From Nitrosomonas sp. (GTDB taxonomy: Bacteria; Pseudomonadota; Gammaproteobacteria; Burkholderiales; Nitrosomonadaceae), in the NCBI GenBank assembly GCA_021774205.1, contig JAJFJI010000107.1, forward strand, positions 1-11,384: a stretch of 11,384 nt of DNA, in the 5' to 3' direction. Position 1 is the first letter of the stretch; each line of letters opens with the position of its first letter. A model generated the notes under the pieces. The model was not told the origin of the DNA. It did no database searches and saw only the letters and a list, made by a program, of their open reading frames with translations. Below are positions 1-7,071 of this stretch, one piece after another. The translations under genes were made by a program, and so were the position numbers.

Positions 1-758
1 ACCATAAATGCTTTCCCGACGATATTCTCATCCGGAACAAATCCCCAGTAACGGCTATCACTACTGCTATCTCGATTATCTCCCAAGGTAAAATAATTTT
101 CATCTGGTACTATGCAGGTAAAGCTTGTCCGACTATAGGTACAATTTTCCCGATATGGAAATTGACGTACACCTAACAACTGTAACGTATGTGAACCTTG
201 GTTGACCAGAATCGCATGGCTATTCTCGTCACCCAAAGCCTCCTTAAAACGCTCGGCATAAATATAACCCAAGCCAGGTTCGACATACTTGTACTCATCT
301 TTATAGACTAATTCCACTGGATCACCATTAACAATTAACTGTTTGTTTTGATAAGTTACTGTGTCTCCAGGCAAACCGACAACACGTTTGATATAGTCAA
401 TTGACGGATCTTCCGGATAGCGGAAAACCATTACTTCGCCACGTTTCGGCTGGTTGATATCCATTATTTTACGATTAATGACAGGCAGTCTGATACCATA
501 TGTAAATTTATTAACCAGAATAAAATCACCAACCAGTAGTGTTGGAATCATTGACCCTGAAGGAATTTTAAACGGTTCCATAATAAAAGAACGCAGCACA
601 AATACAATCAGGATGATTGGAAAAAAGCTTTTTGGGTATTCTATCCACCAGGGCTCAACTGAATCTGGCGCGCGACGTCGCCGAAGGATGAAATAATCAA
701 GTAGCCAAATACCACCCGTAATAACCAGTAGCGTAAATAAAACCAAAGGAAAATTCAT
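1..758 (-). CDS. lepB: Signal peptidase I (leader peptidase), 3' end cut off by the window edge
   Basis: Inner-membrane serine protease that removes signal peptides from exported proteins on the periplasmic face. Reading leftward from an ATG at 758, 252 codons are open to the edge without a stop. Two hydrophobic segments (about residues 1-20 and 44-60) flank an arginine-rich stretch (RRRR, 26-29), as in proteobacterial LepB. The catalytic serine lies in IPSGSM (Ser69) and the catalytic lysine in DYIKRVVGLPGD (Lys124); the Ser/Lys dyad is known for the family. The conserved late box GDNRDSSSDSRYWG is present close to the edge, so probably only 10-20 residues are missing. An AAAGG Shine-Dalgarno sits 7 nt before the ATG. 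It lies 100 bp downstream of lepA in the same direction, the classical lepA-lepB arrangement. I see no convincing promoter in the gap, so cotranscription with lepA is likely. Confidence 0.97.
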   Translation of the reverse strand, partial: MNFPLVLFTLLVITGGIWLLDYFILRRRRAPDSVEPWWIEYPKSFFPIILIVFVLRSFIMEPFKIPSGSMIPTLLVGDFILVNKFTYGIRLPVINRKIMDINQPKRGEVMVFRYPEDPSIDYIKRVVGLPGDTVTYQNKQLIVNGDPVELVYKDEYKYVEPGLGYIYAERFKEALGDENSHAILVNQGSHTLQLLGVRQFPYRENCTYSRTSFTCIVPDENYFTLGDNRDSSSDSRYWGFVPDENIVGKAFM

Positions 759-858
759 TTTAAAACCTTTGACAGCAGAACCAAGTCAACCATAACATTA
801 GAAAAATCTTTCTCTACCGAATTATTGATAGTTTCAAAGTAACGACAGCACTTTTTTA

Positions 859-2652
859 TCATTTATTTTCAACCTGCAAAATCGCCAGAAATGCGGCCTG
901 TGGTATTTCCACATTACCAACCCGCTTCATTCTCTTTTTTCCAGCTTTTTGTTTCTCCAGCAGTTTGCGCTTACGTGAAATATCGCCGCCATAACATTTG
1001 GCAAGCACATTTTTACGTAACGCCTTAACATTCTCTCTTGCAATAATATGCGCGCCGACAGCGGCCTGTACAGCAATATCAAACATCTGCCTTGGGATTA
1101 ATTCGCGCATTCTCTTCGCCAATTCGCGTCCACGGCTTTGACTGCTGCCACGATGTACAATCAAAGACAACGCATCAACCTTCTCTCCATTAATCAGTAT
1201 ATCCAACTTAACCAGATCAGAAGCACGGAATTCTTTAAACTCATAATCTAGCGAAGCATATCCACGACTCGTTGATTTTAATCGATCAAAAAAATCCATA
1301 ACAACTTCATTAAGTGGCATTTCATAATTCAGTAAAACTTGTTTGCCCATATATTGCATGTTTTTTTGTGTTCCACGCTTGTTGACGCAAAGGGTAATCA
1401 CCGCACCGACATATGTTTCTGGAACCAGTATGGTTGTCGTGATGATTGGCTCACGGATTTCTTCAATATTGGACGGATCCGGCATTTTCGATGGATTTTC
1501 GATTTCAATCACCTCGCCATCGCGCATCACTATCTGGTATATGACAGTTGGCGCGGTAGTGATAAGATCCATATCATACTCCCGCTCCAGTCTCTCCTGC
1601 ACAATATCCATATGCAGCAAGCCGAGAAAACCGCAACGAAAACCAAAGCCCAACGCTTGAGATGTTTCTGTTTCAAACTGCAATGAAGAATCATTTAGCT
1701 GCAGTTTCTCCAATGCGGTACGCAATGCGTCGTACCGATTGGACTCTACGGGGTAAAGTCCTGCAAATACCTGCGGCTTGATTTCCTTGAAACCGAGCAA
1801 AGGCTCGGTGGCAGGACGGTTTGCCAGCGTCAAGGTATCCCCGACTTTAGCGACTTTTAATTCCTTAATGCCGGAAATAACAAAACCAACTTCACCCGCA
1901 CTTAATGATCCCTGGGATACCGGCTTAGGCATAAACACGCCAACCTGTTCACACAAATGAACAGTTTTACTCGTCATTAGCATTAAACGGTCTGTGGGCT
2001 TAAGCATGCCATCCATGACTCGTACCAGCATGACGACACCGACATAATTATCAAACCATGAATCAATAACAAGCGCTTTAAGAGGCGCAGAAGTATCTCC
2101 CTTAGGTGGTGGTATGTGTTGAACTAATGCTTCCAAAACTTCTGGCACACCCTCCCCTGTTTTTGCGCTGATACGTAGTGCATTTTGCGCATCTATTCCA
2201 ATAACCTCTTCAATATTTTGAATGACTTTTTCTGGCTCAGCCGCTGGCAAATCAATCTTATTCAACACCGGAATAACATCAACATCCTGCTCAATGGCGG
2301 TATAACAAGTTGCTACCGTCTGCGCTTCCACACCTTGCGATGCATCTACCACCAGCAAAGCCCCTTCACAAGCAGCAAGCGAACGGGATACTTCATAGGA
2401 AAAATCCACATGGCCTGGCGTATCAATCAAATTTAATAAATATGTTTTGCCATTTTTCGCTTGATATTTCAACGCAACAGTCTGTGCTTTAATGGTGATG
2501 CCTCTTTCGCGCTCCAATTCCATTGAATCGAGGACTTGTTCTTCCATTTCACGTTCGGATAAACCACCACAATACTGAATAATACGATCAGCTAAAGTTG
2601 ACTTGCCATGATCAATATGGGCAATAATTGAAAAATTTCGGATGTGTTGCAT
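859..2652 (-). CDS. lepA: Elongation factor 4 (LepA), ribosome-binding GTPase
   Basis: Translational GTPase that binds the ribosome and is linked to back-translocation and ribosome maturation under stress. I choose the ATG at 2652, giving 597 aa: the product then begins MQHIRNFSIIAHIDHGKSTL, matching the usual LepA N-terminus and length (E. coli 599). A longer frame from a TTG at 2709 adds 19 unrelated residues and starts inside a strong hairpin. Motifs in order: P-loop AHIDHGKS (11-18), switch I GITI (51-54), DTPGH (77-81) and NKID (131-134), then EF-G-like domains and the LepA-specific basic C-terminal domain (RKRKLLEKQKAGKKRMKR region). No strong Shine-Dalgarno is visible before the ATG. 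It lies downstream of the glutaredoxin-like gene, separated by a roughly 295-bp leader with structure of its own, and upstream of lepB. Confidence 0.97.
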   Translation of the reverse strand: MQHIRNFSIIAHIDHGKSTLADRIIQYCGGLSEREMEEQVLDSMELERERGITIKAQTVALKYQAKNGKTYLLNLIDTPGHVDFSYEVSRSLAACEGALLVVDASQGVEAQTVATCYTAIEQDVDVIPVLNKIDLPAAEPEKVIQNIEEVIGIDAQNALRISAKTGEGVPEVLEALVQHIPPPKGDTSAPLKALVIDSWFDNYVGVVMLVRVMDGMLKPTDRLMLMTSKTVHLCEQVGVFMPKPVSQGSLSAGEVGFVISGIKELKVAKVGDTLTLANRPATEPLLGFKEIKPQVFAGLYPVESNRYDALRTALEKLQLNDSSLQFETETSQALGFGFRCGFLGLLHMDIVQERLEREYDMDLITTAPTVIYQIVMRDGEVIEIENPSKMPDPSNIEEIREPIITTTILVPETYVGAVITLCVNKRGTQKNMQYMGKQVLLNYEMPLNEVVMDFFDRLKSTSRGYASLDYEFKEFRASDLVKLDILINGEKVDALSLIVHRGSSQSRGRELAKRMRELIPRQMFDIAVQAAVGAHIIARENVKALRKNVLAKCYGGDISRKRKLLEKQKAGKKRMKRVGNVEIPQAAFLAILQVENK

Positions 2653-2702
2653 TAAACGTGGAAACCAGAGATTGTTGTCGAAAATGATGCGGGGTCTAGT
2701 CG

Positions 2703-2737
2703 AAACCAACGCCGATAAAAAATATCAGCGTTGGTTT
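2703..2737 (-). promoter_or_regulatory. Stable stem-loop in the lepA 5' leader
   Basis: The arms AAACCAACGC (2703-2712) and GCGTTGGTTT (2728-2737) are exact reverse complements. Four further pairs (2714-2717 with 2723-2726) close a 5-nt loop. In the leftward (lepA-sense) RNA, positions 2713 and 2727 form a G-U wobble, giving a continuous 15-bp stem with a UUUUU loop; in the other strand's RNA this would be a C/A mismatch. The stem ends about 50 nt before the lepA start codon and is not followed by a U-tract, so it does not look like a plain intrinsic terminator. A leader regulatory or RNA-stability element is the better reading, and the function is inferred only from structure and position. 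Confidence 0.6.
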
Positions 2738-2829
2738 AATCAGGTGGCAGCATTCTAACCCGGATGATTCACCGATGTCACGCGATCTTATGCTCATTTA
2801 TGCACGTACCAGTCGCATGCTTAAGAGAT

Positions 2830-2873
2830 TTTCCTAGCCATTATTAATAACAGCTTTACGGAACGCTAGGAAA
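2830..2873. repeat. 9-bp perfect inverted repeat with 26-nt loop, lepA leader
   Basis: TTTCCTAGC (2830-2838) and GCTAGGAAA (2865-2873) are exact reverse complements separated by 26 AT-rich bases. In leftward transcription it would lie at the very 5' end of RNA made from the promoter-like boxes at 2884-2912, so it could form a 5'-terminal stem-loop. It may also be a protein-binding site or a small relic element. No T-tract follows either arm, so a terminator is unlikely. Confidence 0.45.
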
Positions 2874-2883
2874 CTGACTAAAA

Positions 2884-2912
2884 ATTATCTAAAAGACAAG
2901 CTGTTCTATGAA
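2884..2912 (-). promoter_or_regulatory. Candidate sigma-70 promoter for lepA-lepB
   Basis: Leftward -35 TTCATA (2907-2912, 4/6 matches to TTGACA) and -10 GATAAT (2884-2889, 5/6 matches to TATAAT) with an exact 17-bp spacer. The predicted start, near 2877, gives a leader of about 225 nt before lepA that contains both inverted repeats. The boxes lie just after the stop of the glutaredoxin-like gene, where a separate start for lepA-lepB would be expected. Judged by eye only. Confidence 0.4.
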
Positions 2913-2946
2913 TGATTAATACCAAATATAATTTGAAGAATACAGG

Positions 2947-3243
2947 CTAACGAGTTCTCGCCAAGTAGGTATTTAATGCAGAAATATCAAGATGATAATG
3001 ACATATTTCTTGTTTTTCATGTAACGCCATTAATACCGGGACACGGTCGTTATAAAGTGTCTTTAGCTCAGGATCGCAATCTATATCGATCACTTCAAAA
3101 TTAAATAGTAATCGCTTCTGCAATTGCTGTAACGCATCGATCATTTCCTGGCAAAGATGGCATTCCGCTCGGCCATAAACGACCAGTAGTGCCGGTATAA
3201 CAGACCCTGAGTTACTGAGTTTATTATTCTTCTTCACCATCAT
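2947..3243 (-). CDS. Small glutaredoxin-like thiol-disulfide protein (DUF836-type)
   Basis: Predicted 98-aa cytoplasmic thioredoxin-fold protein, with no signal peptide. The strand VVYGRAECHLC carries a CxxC redox motif (C-H-L-C, Cys28/Cys31) right after the first beta strand, and RVPV (Pro69) gives the cis-proline expected of the fold. The spacing and short length match the glutaredoxin-like family often found between mucD and lepA in betaproteobacteria; the substrate is unknown. Two adjacent ATGs (3243 and 3240) are possible starts, both inside the end of mucD, so the genes overlap by 17-20 bp and translation is probably coupled. Two further cysteines (56 and 81) are present. Family assignment is confident; a role in redox control of the envelope-stress operon would be guesswork. 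Confidence 0.88.
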   Translation of the reverse strand: MMVKKNNKLSNSGSVIPALLVVYGRAECHLCQEMIDALQQLQKRLLFNFEVIDIDCDPELKTLYNDRVPVLMALHEKQEICHYHLDISALNTYLARTR

Positions 3244-4642
3244 TTAGTCTCATTGTAACAAAGGTAGTCATTTCACCGCGCCTTATTAACAATGCAAGGT
3301 TGCGCCCTGTCTCTATATTTTCAAGCAGCTTATTAAAATGCTTAATACTTTTTATATCCTTATTATTAAGGCCTAGAATAACATCACCCAGATGGATACC
3401 TGCGCGATTGGCAATACCGGGTTGTACATCTTCGACTAACAGGCCACCACTTACATCCAATTGTTTTTTCTGCTCATTAGTTAGTTCACTTAGCGCAAGC
3501 CCAAGGCGATTAATATGCTTTGTTGATTTATCTGATTTTTCTTCACTATCGGCAACAATTTCTTCTGATGGAATTTCCCCTACCGTTATCGAGATTTTCT
3601 TAATTTTGCCATCTCTCCATACTTGCATAGAAACTTTTGATTCTGGTTTGGTATTTCCGACAATACGGGGCAAATCAGCAGACGAATCAACATCCTTCCC
3701 ATCAAATTGAAGTATCACATCGCTTACTTCAATACCAGCCTTTTCAGCCGGACTATCTTTTTGTATTGAAACTACCAATGCACCATTTGAGTCAGATAGT
3801 CCAAAAGATTCGGCTAACTCTTTGGTAAGCTCCTGAATCATAACGCCTATACGCCCTCGGGTGATTTTTCCACTGACCTTTAACTGACCGGCAATGTCCG
3901 TTGCAACATCGATCGGTATGGCAAACGATAATCCCATAAAACCGCCGGTACGACTATAGATCTGCGAATTAATACCCACGACCTCACCCGCCATGTTAAA
4001 TAACGGGCCACCCGAATTACCTGGATTAATAGCTACATCAGTTTGAATGAAGGGAACAAAATTTTCTTGTGCCAAGGAACGGCCTTTGGCGCTAACAATC
4101 CCAGCTGTGACACTATGTTCAAAACCAAAAGGAGAACCAATGGCTAGCACCCATTCTCCAACTTTCAATTTTTCAGGATCGCCCTGGGTTACTATTGGAA
4201 GATTGCTCGCTTCAATCTTAATTAATGCAATGTCAGTTTTGCGATCAGTACCGATTACCTTTGCATCAAACTCGCGCTTATCGTTTAATTTAACCGTTAT
4301 TTCTTCTACTGATTCGACCACATGCGCGTTAGTTAATATATAGCCATCCTTACTGATAACAAAACCCGAACCCATAGATCGTGGTTGCGCTCTCTTTGGA
4401 GACGAGAATGGCTGCATATGGCGGCGAAAAAATTCATAAAAAGGCGAATCTTTTGGGATATTTGGCAATATTTCTTGAAACATCTGATCTTTACTCGTAC
4501 GTTGTTTCTGAACGGTACTGATATTCACGACTGCAGCGCCATGATTCTCAACAAGTACAGTAAAATCTGGCAGTTTATTTGCCTGAGCATTTGCCACCGG
4601 AAAAATAATCAGAAATCCCAATAAAATATATTTACGCAACAT
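3224..4642 (-). CDS. mucD: Periplasmic serine protease/chaperone of the DegP/HtrA family (MucD)
   Basis: Periplasmic quality-control protease that degrades misfolded envelope proteins and, in Pseudomonas, dampens sigma-E (AlgU) activation. The 472-aa length is close to P. aeruginosa MucD. A signal peptide (residues 1-19, AxA site ANA before Gln20) is followed by a trypsin-like domain with the triad His107 (TNAHVV), Asp137 (KTDIAL) and Ser210 (NPGNSGGPL). Two PDZ domains follow (about 264-355 and 378-465), joined by an acidic/lysine-rich linker (about 358-376). An AAGG Shine-Dalgarno lies 9 nt before the ATG. It sits 131 bp after rseB in the same direction, and its 3' end overlaps the glutaredoxin-like gene. 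An own promoter is possible in the gap. All catalytic residues are intact. Confidence 0.96.
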   Translation of the reverse strand: MLRKYILLGFLIIFPVANAQANKLPDFTVLVENHGAAVVNISTVQKQRTSKDQMFQEILPNIPKDSPFYEFFRRHMQPFSSPKRAQPRSMGSGFVISKDGYILTNAHVVESVEEITVKLNDKREFDAKVIGTDRKTDIALIKIEASNLPIVTQGDPEKLKVGEWVLAIGSPFGFEHSVTAGIVSAKGRSLAQENFVPFIQTDVAINPGNSGGPLFNMAGEVVGINSQIYSRTGGFMGLSFAIPIDVATDIAGQLKVSGKITRGRIGVMIQELTKELAESFGLSDSNGALVVSIQKDSPAEKAGIEVSDVILQFDGKDVDSSADLPRIVGNTKPESKVSMQVWRDGKIKKISITVGEIPSEEIVADSEEKSDKSTKHINRLGLALSELTNEQKKQLDVSGGLLVEDVQPGIANRAGIHLGDVILGLNNKDIKSIKHFNKLLENIETGRNLALLIRRGEMTTFVTMRLNDGEEE

Positions 4643-4693
4643 TTATTTTAACCTTGATAAAAAATTTTGAATCAATTAAGTGTTGTTAATCGA

Positions 4694-4712
4694 CTAGTTA
4701 TAGTCTAGTTAT
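4694..4712. repeat. Tandem direct repeat, 11-bp period, in the mucD leader
   Basis: CTAGTTAT occurs at 4694-4701 and again at 4705-4712, a period of 11 bp, or about one helical turn. Next to it (4716-4729) is a small hairpin, GCTTG-aaag-CAAGC. Both lie between the candidate -10 box (4744-4749) and the mucD start. Same-face repeats can be binding sites for dimeric activators, but the elements are short and may be chance. Confidence 0.3.
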
Positions 4713-4743
4713 TGAGCTTGAAAGCAAGCAAAACATCCACATT

Positions 4744-4749
4744 ATTATA
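4744..4749 (-). promoter_or_regulatory. Perfect TATAAT -10 box, possible mucD promoter
   Basis: On the leftward strand a consensus TATAAT lies 25 bp beyond the rseB stop and about 100 bp before the mucD ATG. No good -35 hexamer is present at 16-18 bp upstream, so it would be a weak or activator-dependent promoter. The tract is AT-rich, which raises the chance of a random match. Confidence 0.3.
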
Positions 4750-4773
4750 AAAGAACAAATGATATTTTGTTTT

Positions 4774-5775
4774 TTAGCCGCCACTCTTCTGTTGCTTAAA
4801 CACCGCATCACCAATTAATTTGACAGTTTCTAACGGCACCTCTCCAACTGTGGTTACCATGTGATCGTCAATCGTTCGGACATAGATATTTGTTGCACCA
4901 CGATTAGACAGAAAGCCTGATGCGTGCGGAGATTTACTATCCGACATAAGTTGTATAAAAACCGAAACATTTGCAATGCCATCGGTTAATGCAATATGAT
5001 CTACACGCACCGATTTGCCAGCGAGATTCCGTTTCATTTCTATTACTATCTTGAAACCTGCGGGTAGTTTTTTAATTTGCCATTCAAGTTCACGTTTTTT
5101 TAAGACAGAAGTCGTTAGATTATGATTATGCCATTCCACCGCCATTTCAGGATATTTGGAATTCAATAACTCAGCGCCAACATCTTCGCCGATCTTTAAC
5201 TCGGCGAATGCAAATTGTTCAACTTTACGATTGGTATCTACGATCGCCACCTTAAGCGCGAGGCCGGTATTAATATCAACCCAAATCCTATGGCCATAGC
5301 GCAGACTATCTCTGGGCTCCAAAAAAATTACCTGACTATCATTTCCAGCAATGCGCTCTTGCTTATCTTTTTTGACAAAATAGCTATTATTAATGTTTTC
5401 AAATAGCTGCGGCAGAATATCAGGAAAAAATTTTCGGAACCAGCGCCTTTCCGTAACGACTGTCTTACTATCGGGGAAATAACATTTCACTTCGTCATTA
5501 TCACGAATAACGACACGAGTCAATCCATCCAACACCTCAATTTTTTCACGTTCCCTCTGCGCATCCACGATATGGACAATACGGGATGTCTCTATATTAC
5601 CATCCGCATAATAGACAAAAGTCCCTTGATAATTATGTAGACGTGGCGCTGCAGCGACTTTGTTCAGCCAATATAACGCATCGCTAGACGAATCCGATGC
5701 ATTCTGGGCTAATGAAAATTGTGCGATACCTGGCAGCAGTAGTAACAACAAAAAAAATTGTACGACGCTAGTCAT
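4774..5775 (-). CDS. rseB: Periplasmic sigma-E regulator RseB/MucB
   Basis: Periplasmic protein that binds the RseA anti-sigma factor and shields it from proteolysis until envelope stress signals release it. From the ATG at 5775 it has 333 residues: a hydrophobic signal segment (VVQFFLLLLLLPGIAQFSLA, cleavage near residue 23), then the MucB/RseB N-terminal LolA-like domain (about 30-200, including NYQGTFVYY, EPRDSLRYGHRIWVD and NTGLALK), then a smaller C-terminal domain. The start is uncertain. A TTG at 5802 would give 342 residues, add a lysine to the n-region and overlap rseA by 17 bp; neither start has a clear Shine-Dalgarno. With the ATG, the gap after rseA is 10 bp. It is cotranscribed with rseA and rpoE. 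The family call is firm. Confidence 0.94.
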   Translation of the reverse strand: MTSVVQFFLLLLLLPGIAQFSLAQNASDSSSDALYWLNKVAAAPRLHNYQGTFVYYADGNIETSRIVHIVDAQREREKIEVLDGLTRVVIRDNDEVKCYFPDSKTVVTERRWFRKFFPDILPQLFENINNSYFVKKDKQERIAGNDSQVIFLEPRDSLRYGHRIWVDINTGLALKVAIVDTNRKVEQFAFAELKIGEDVGAELLNSKYPEMAVEWHNHNLTTSVLKKRELEWQIKKLPAGFKIVIEMKRNLAGKSVRVDHIALTDGIANVSVFIQLMSDSKSPHASGFLSNRGATNIYVRTIDDHMVTTVGEVPLETVKLIGDAVFKQQKSGG

Positions 5776-5785
5776 TAACAAATAT

Positions 5786-6322
5786 TTATTCTGGTGTGGC
5801 AATTACAGGGCGAAGATAGCGCGTCGCCGTACCGGGAGAGAATTCCCCGTGAACATATAAATAATCATTAATTTCTTCGGGCTCAAGTGGATATGCATAG
5901 TTAGCGTGTGGGGAAGATTTGATGACGTGAATTGGTGGTACCATTTTTTCTATATTCGCATTATCTGCAACAAGCGTTTGTTGTGATTGTGGCTGAAACA
6001 AGGCATGCATACTCAACCACCCCGTAACCATGACAACTAAAGAAGCTGCAACGGAAAGTCCAATCATCTTGCGTCGAAAAGGTTTAGGTAGGTATTTTGG
6101 CGCATATGATGCCACAATAGCTGGCTCAGCTTCTAATCGCTTACTAACATGTTGAGATACGTCGACCGACAATTTTAATGAATCACGCAGCGTGTCACCG
6201 ATTAAATGGTAAGTTTCCCAATCATCACGCAAGTCATCCCTTCCCTTTAACCCAGTAATTAGCGCCGTAGCTTCTTGAGTATCTAGCTCTCCATCCATCA
6301 ACTCTGATACTTTACTTTTCAC
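5786..6322 (-). CDS. rseA: Anti-sigma-E factor RseA/MucA
   Basis: Single-pass inner-membrane protein whose cytoplasmic N-terminus holds RpoE inactive; regulated proteolysis frees the sigma factor. The 178-aa product starts at a GTG, giving KSKVSELMDGELDTQEA, the typical MucA/RseA N-terminal domain (SxLMDGE; DDWETYHLIGDTLR at 33-46). One transmembrane helix spans about 86-109, preceded by a basic KPFRRK stop. The periplasmic tail ends with EINDYLYVHGEFSP, like the conserved C-terminal segment of MucA proteins. There is no HxxxCxxC zinc motif, so it is not a ZAS-type anti-sigma factor. The GTG lies one base after the rpoE stop, and a strong Shine-Dalgarno (GAGGTGG) is embedded in the last codons of rpoE, so translation is coupled. 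Confidence 0.95.
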   Translation of the reverse strand: MKSKVSELMDGELDTQEATALITGLKGRDDLRDDWETYHLIGDTLRDSLKLSVDVSQHVSKRLEAEPAIVASYAPKYLPKPFRRKMIGLSVAASLVVMVTGWLSMHALFQPQSQQTLVADNANIEKMVPPIHVIKSSPHANYAYPLEPEEINDYLYVHGEFSPGTATRYLRPVIATPE

Positions 6323-6323
6323 G

Positions 6324-6926
6324 TTACCACCTCTTGTCTTTACCAGTCCCTAACAGGGGACGTAATTCTTCCGATATTGCCTCACGCGCACGAAAAATTC
6401 GTGAACGAACAGTACCAATAGGACAATTCATTGCATTTGCTATTTCCTCATAACTCAGCCCATCAATTTCTCTCAATACTATCGCTGTACGCAACTCTTC
6501 AGGTAATGCATCTAAGGTATGATTAACTGTTTGAGCAATTTGTTTGCTCATCAGTTCACTCTCAGGCGTATTTATTTCTCGTAGTTTACCGCCATCTTCA
6601 AAATTTTCAGCATCTTCGTTGTCGAACCCATCAACCGATGTTGGCGCACGTCGACCCTGAGAAACTAAAAAATTTTTAGCTGTATTGATACCAATACGAT
6701 ACAGCCATGTATAAAAGGCACTTTCACCACGAAATGTGGGCAATGCTTTATATGCTTTAATAAACGCTTCCTGGGTGACATCTTCGACCGCTGCTGAATC
6801 GCGTATAAATTGCGAAACCAAACGGGCCAACTTGCGCTGATATTTAACCACTAACAAGTTAAATGCCTGCTTGTCTCCACGCTGTACACGCTCCACCACT
6901 TGTTGATCGATTTCCCGATCACCCAT
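6324..6926 (-). CDS. rpoE: Extracytoplasmic-function sigma factor RpoE (AlgU/SigE)
   Basis: Sigma factor that directs RNA polymerase to envelope-stress promoters. The 200-aa product has region 2 (about 20-91, with DVTQEAFIKAY at 49-59 and FYTWLYRIGINTAKNFL for -10 recognition) and region 4 (about 132-183, with the helix-turn-helix YEEIANAMNCPIGTVRSRIFRAREAI for -35 recognition). The linker (about 92-120) is acidic. The length and the MGDREIDQQVVERVQRGDKQAF start match RpoE/AlgU of beta- and gammaproteobacteria. The ATG at 6926 is preceded by CAGG. It is followed directly by rseA and rseB, which supports the rpoE rather than a generic ECF assignment. Two promoter-like sequences lie in the 281-bp divergent region upstream. 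Confidence 0.97.
   Translation of the reverse strand: MGDREIDQQVVERVQRGDKQAFNLLVVKYQRKLARLVSQFIRDSAAVEDVTQEAFIKAYKALPTFRGESAFYTWLYRIGINTAKNFLVSQGRRAPTSVDGFDNEDAENFEDGGKLREINTPESELMSKQIAQTVNHTLDALPEELRTAIVLREIDGLSYEEIANAMNCPIGTVRSRIFRAREAISEELRPLLGTGKDKRW
6327..6334 (-). promoter_or_regulatory. Ribosome binding site that fixes the GTG start of rseA
   Basis: Leftward AGAGGTGG ends 4 nt before the GTG at 6322 (the core GAGGTG is about 5-6 nt away). It lies within the final codons and stop of rpoE. It is the best Shine-Dalgarno in this operon and supports the GTG rather than a later ATG. It also supports coupled synthesis of sigma and anti-sigma. Confidence 0.7.
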
Positions 6927-6953
6927 ACTCGCCTGTTCCCTGAGTTCTTAGAA

Positions 6954-6982
6954 AATATCTATTGTTATTACTTTTTTAGCAA
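6954..6982 (-). promoter_or_regulatory. Candidate sigma-70 promoter for rpoE
   Basis: Leftward -35 TTGCTA (6977-6982) and -10 GATATT (6954-6959), each with 4/6 matches, have an exact 17-bp spacer. The predicted start, about 6947, leaves a short leader of roughly 20 nt before the rpoE ATG. A housekeeping promoter beside an autoregulated one is the known pattern for rpoE operons. Assigned by eye. Confidence 0.35.
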
Positions 6983-7042
6983 ACCAGAGCTAGTATACCT
7001 ATTGAAAGACTACTCGGGAACTGAAACTGTATAAACTAACGG

Positions 7043-7071
7043 TAGAGACACTAAATCTTGTTAATTGGTTC
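7043..7071 (-). promoter_or_regulatory. Candidate sigma-E-type autoregulatory promoter for rpoE
   Basis: Leftward GAACCA (7066-7071), then 17 bp, then TCTCTA (7043-7048). The GAAC core and TCTnA element at this spacing resemble the GAACTT-N16-TCTGA promoters used by RpoE/AlgU. The match is imperfect (the -35 lacks TT). A start near 7036 would give a leader of about 110 nt. Autoregulation is known for the family; this particular site is inference. Confidence 0.33.

Noticed and set aside
454..696. 80-residue rightward open frame opposite lepB
   Set aside because: It is antisense to the conserved LepB catalytic region and shows no independent protein features.
2653..2709. N-terminal extension of LepA from a TTG at 2709
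   Set aside because: The 19 added residues do not resemble LepA, the TTG lies inside the leader hairpin, and the ATG at 2652 gives the canonical N-terminus and length.
2703..2737. Reading the lepA-leader hairpin as an intrinsic terminator of the upstream operon
   Set aside because: No U-tract follows the stem on either strand, and the element is only about 50 nt before lepA.
2710..2946. Possible mobile-element relic or small gene between the glutaredoxin-like gene and lepA
   Set aside because: The only repeat pair has 9-bp arms 26 nt apart, with no target duplication, no transposase fragment and no coding frame with a ribosome site.
7018..7045. Rightward GAACTG resembling a sigma-E -35 box that would serve nadB
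   Set aside because: No TCTGA-like -10 follows at 15-17 bp, and the nadB start is about 165 bp further on.
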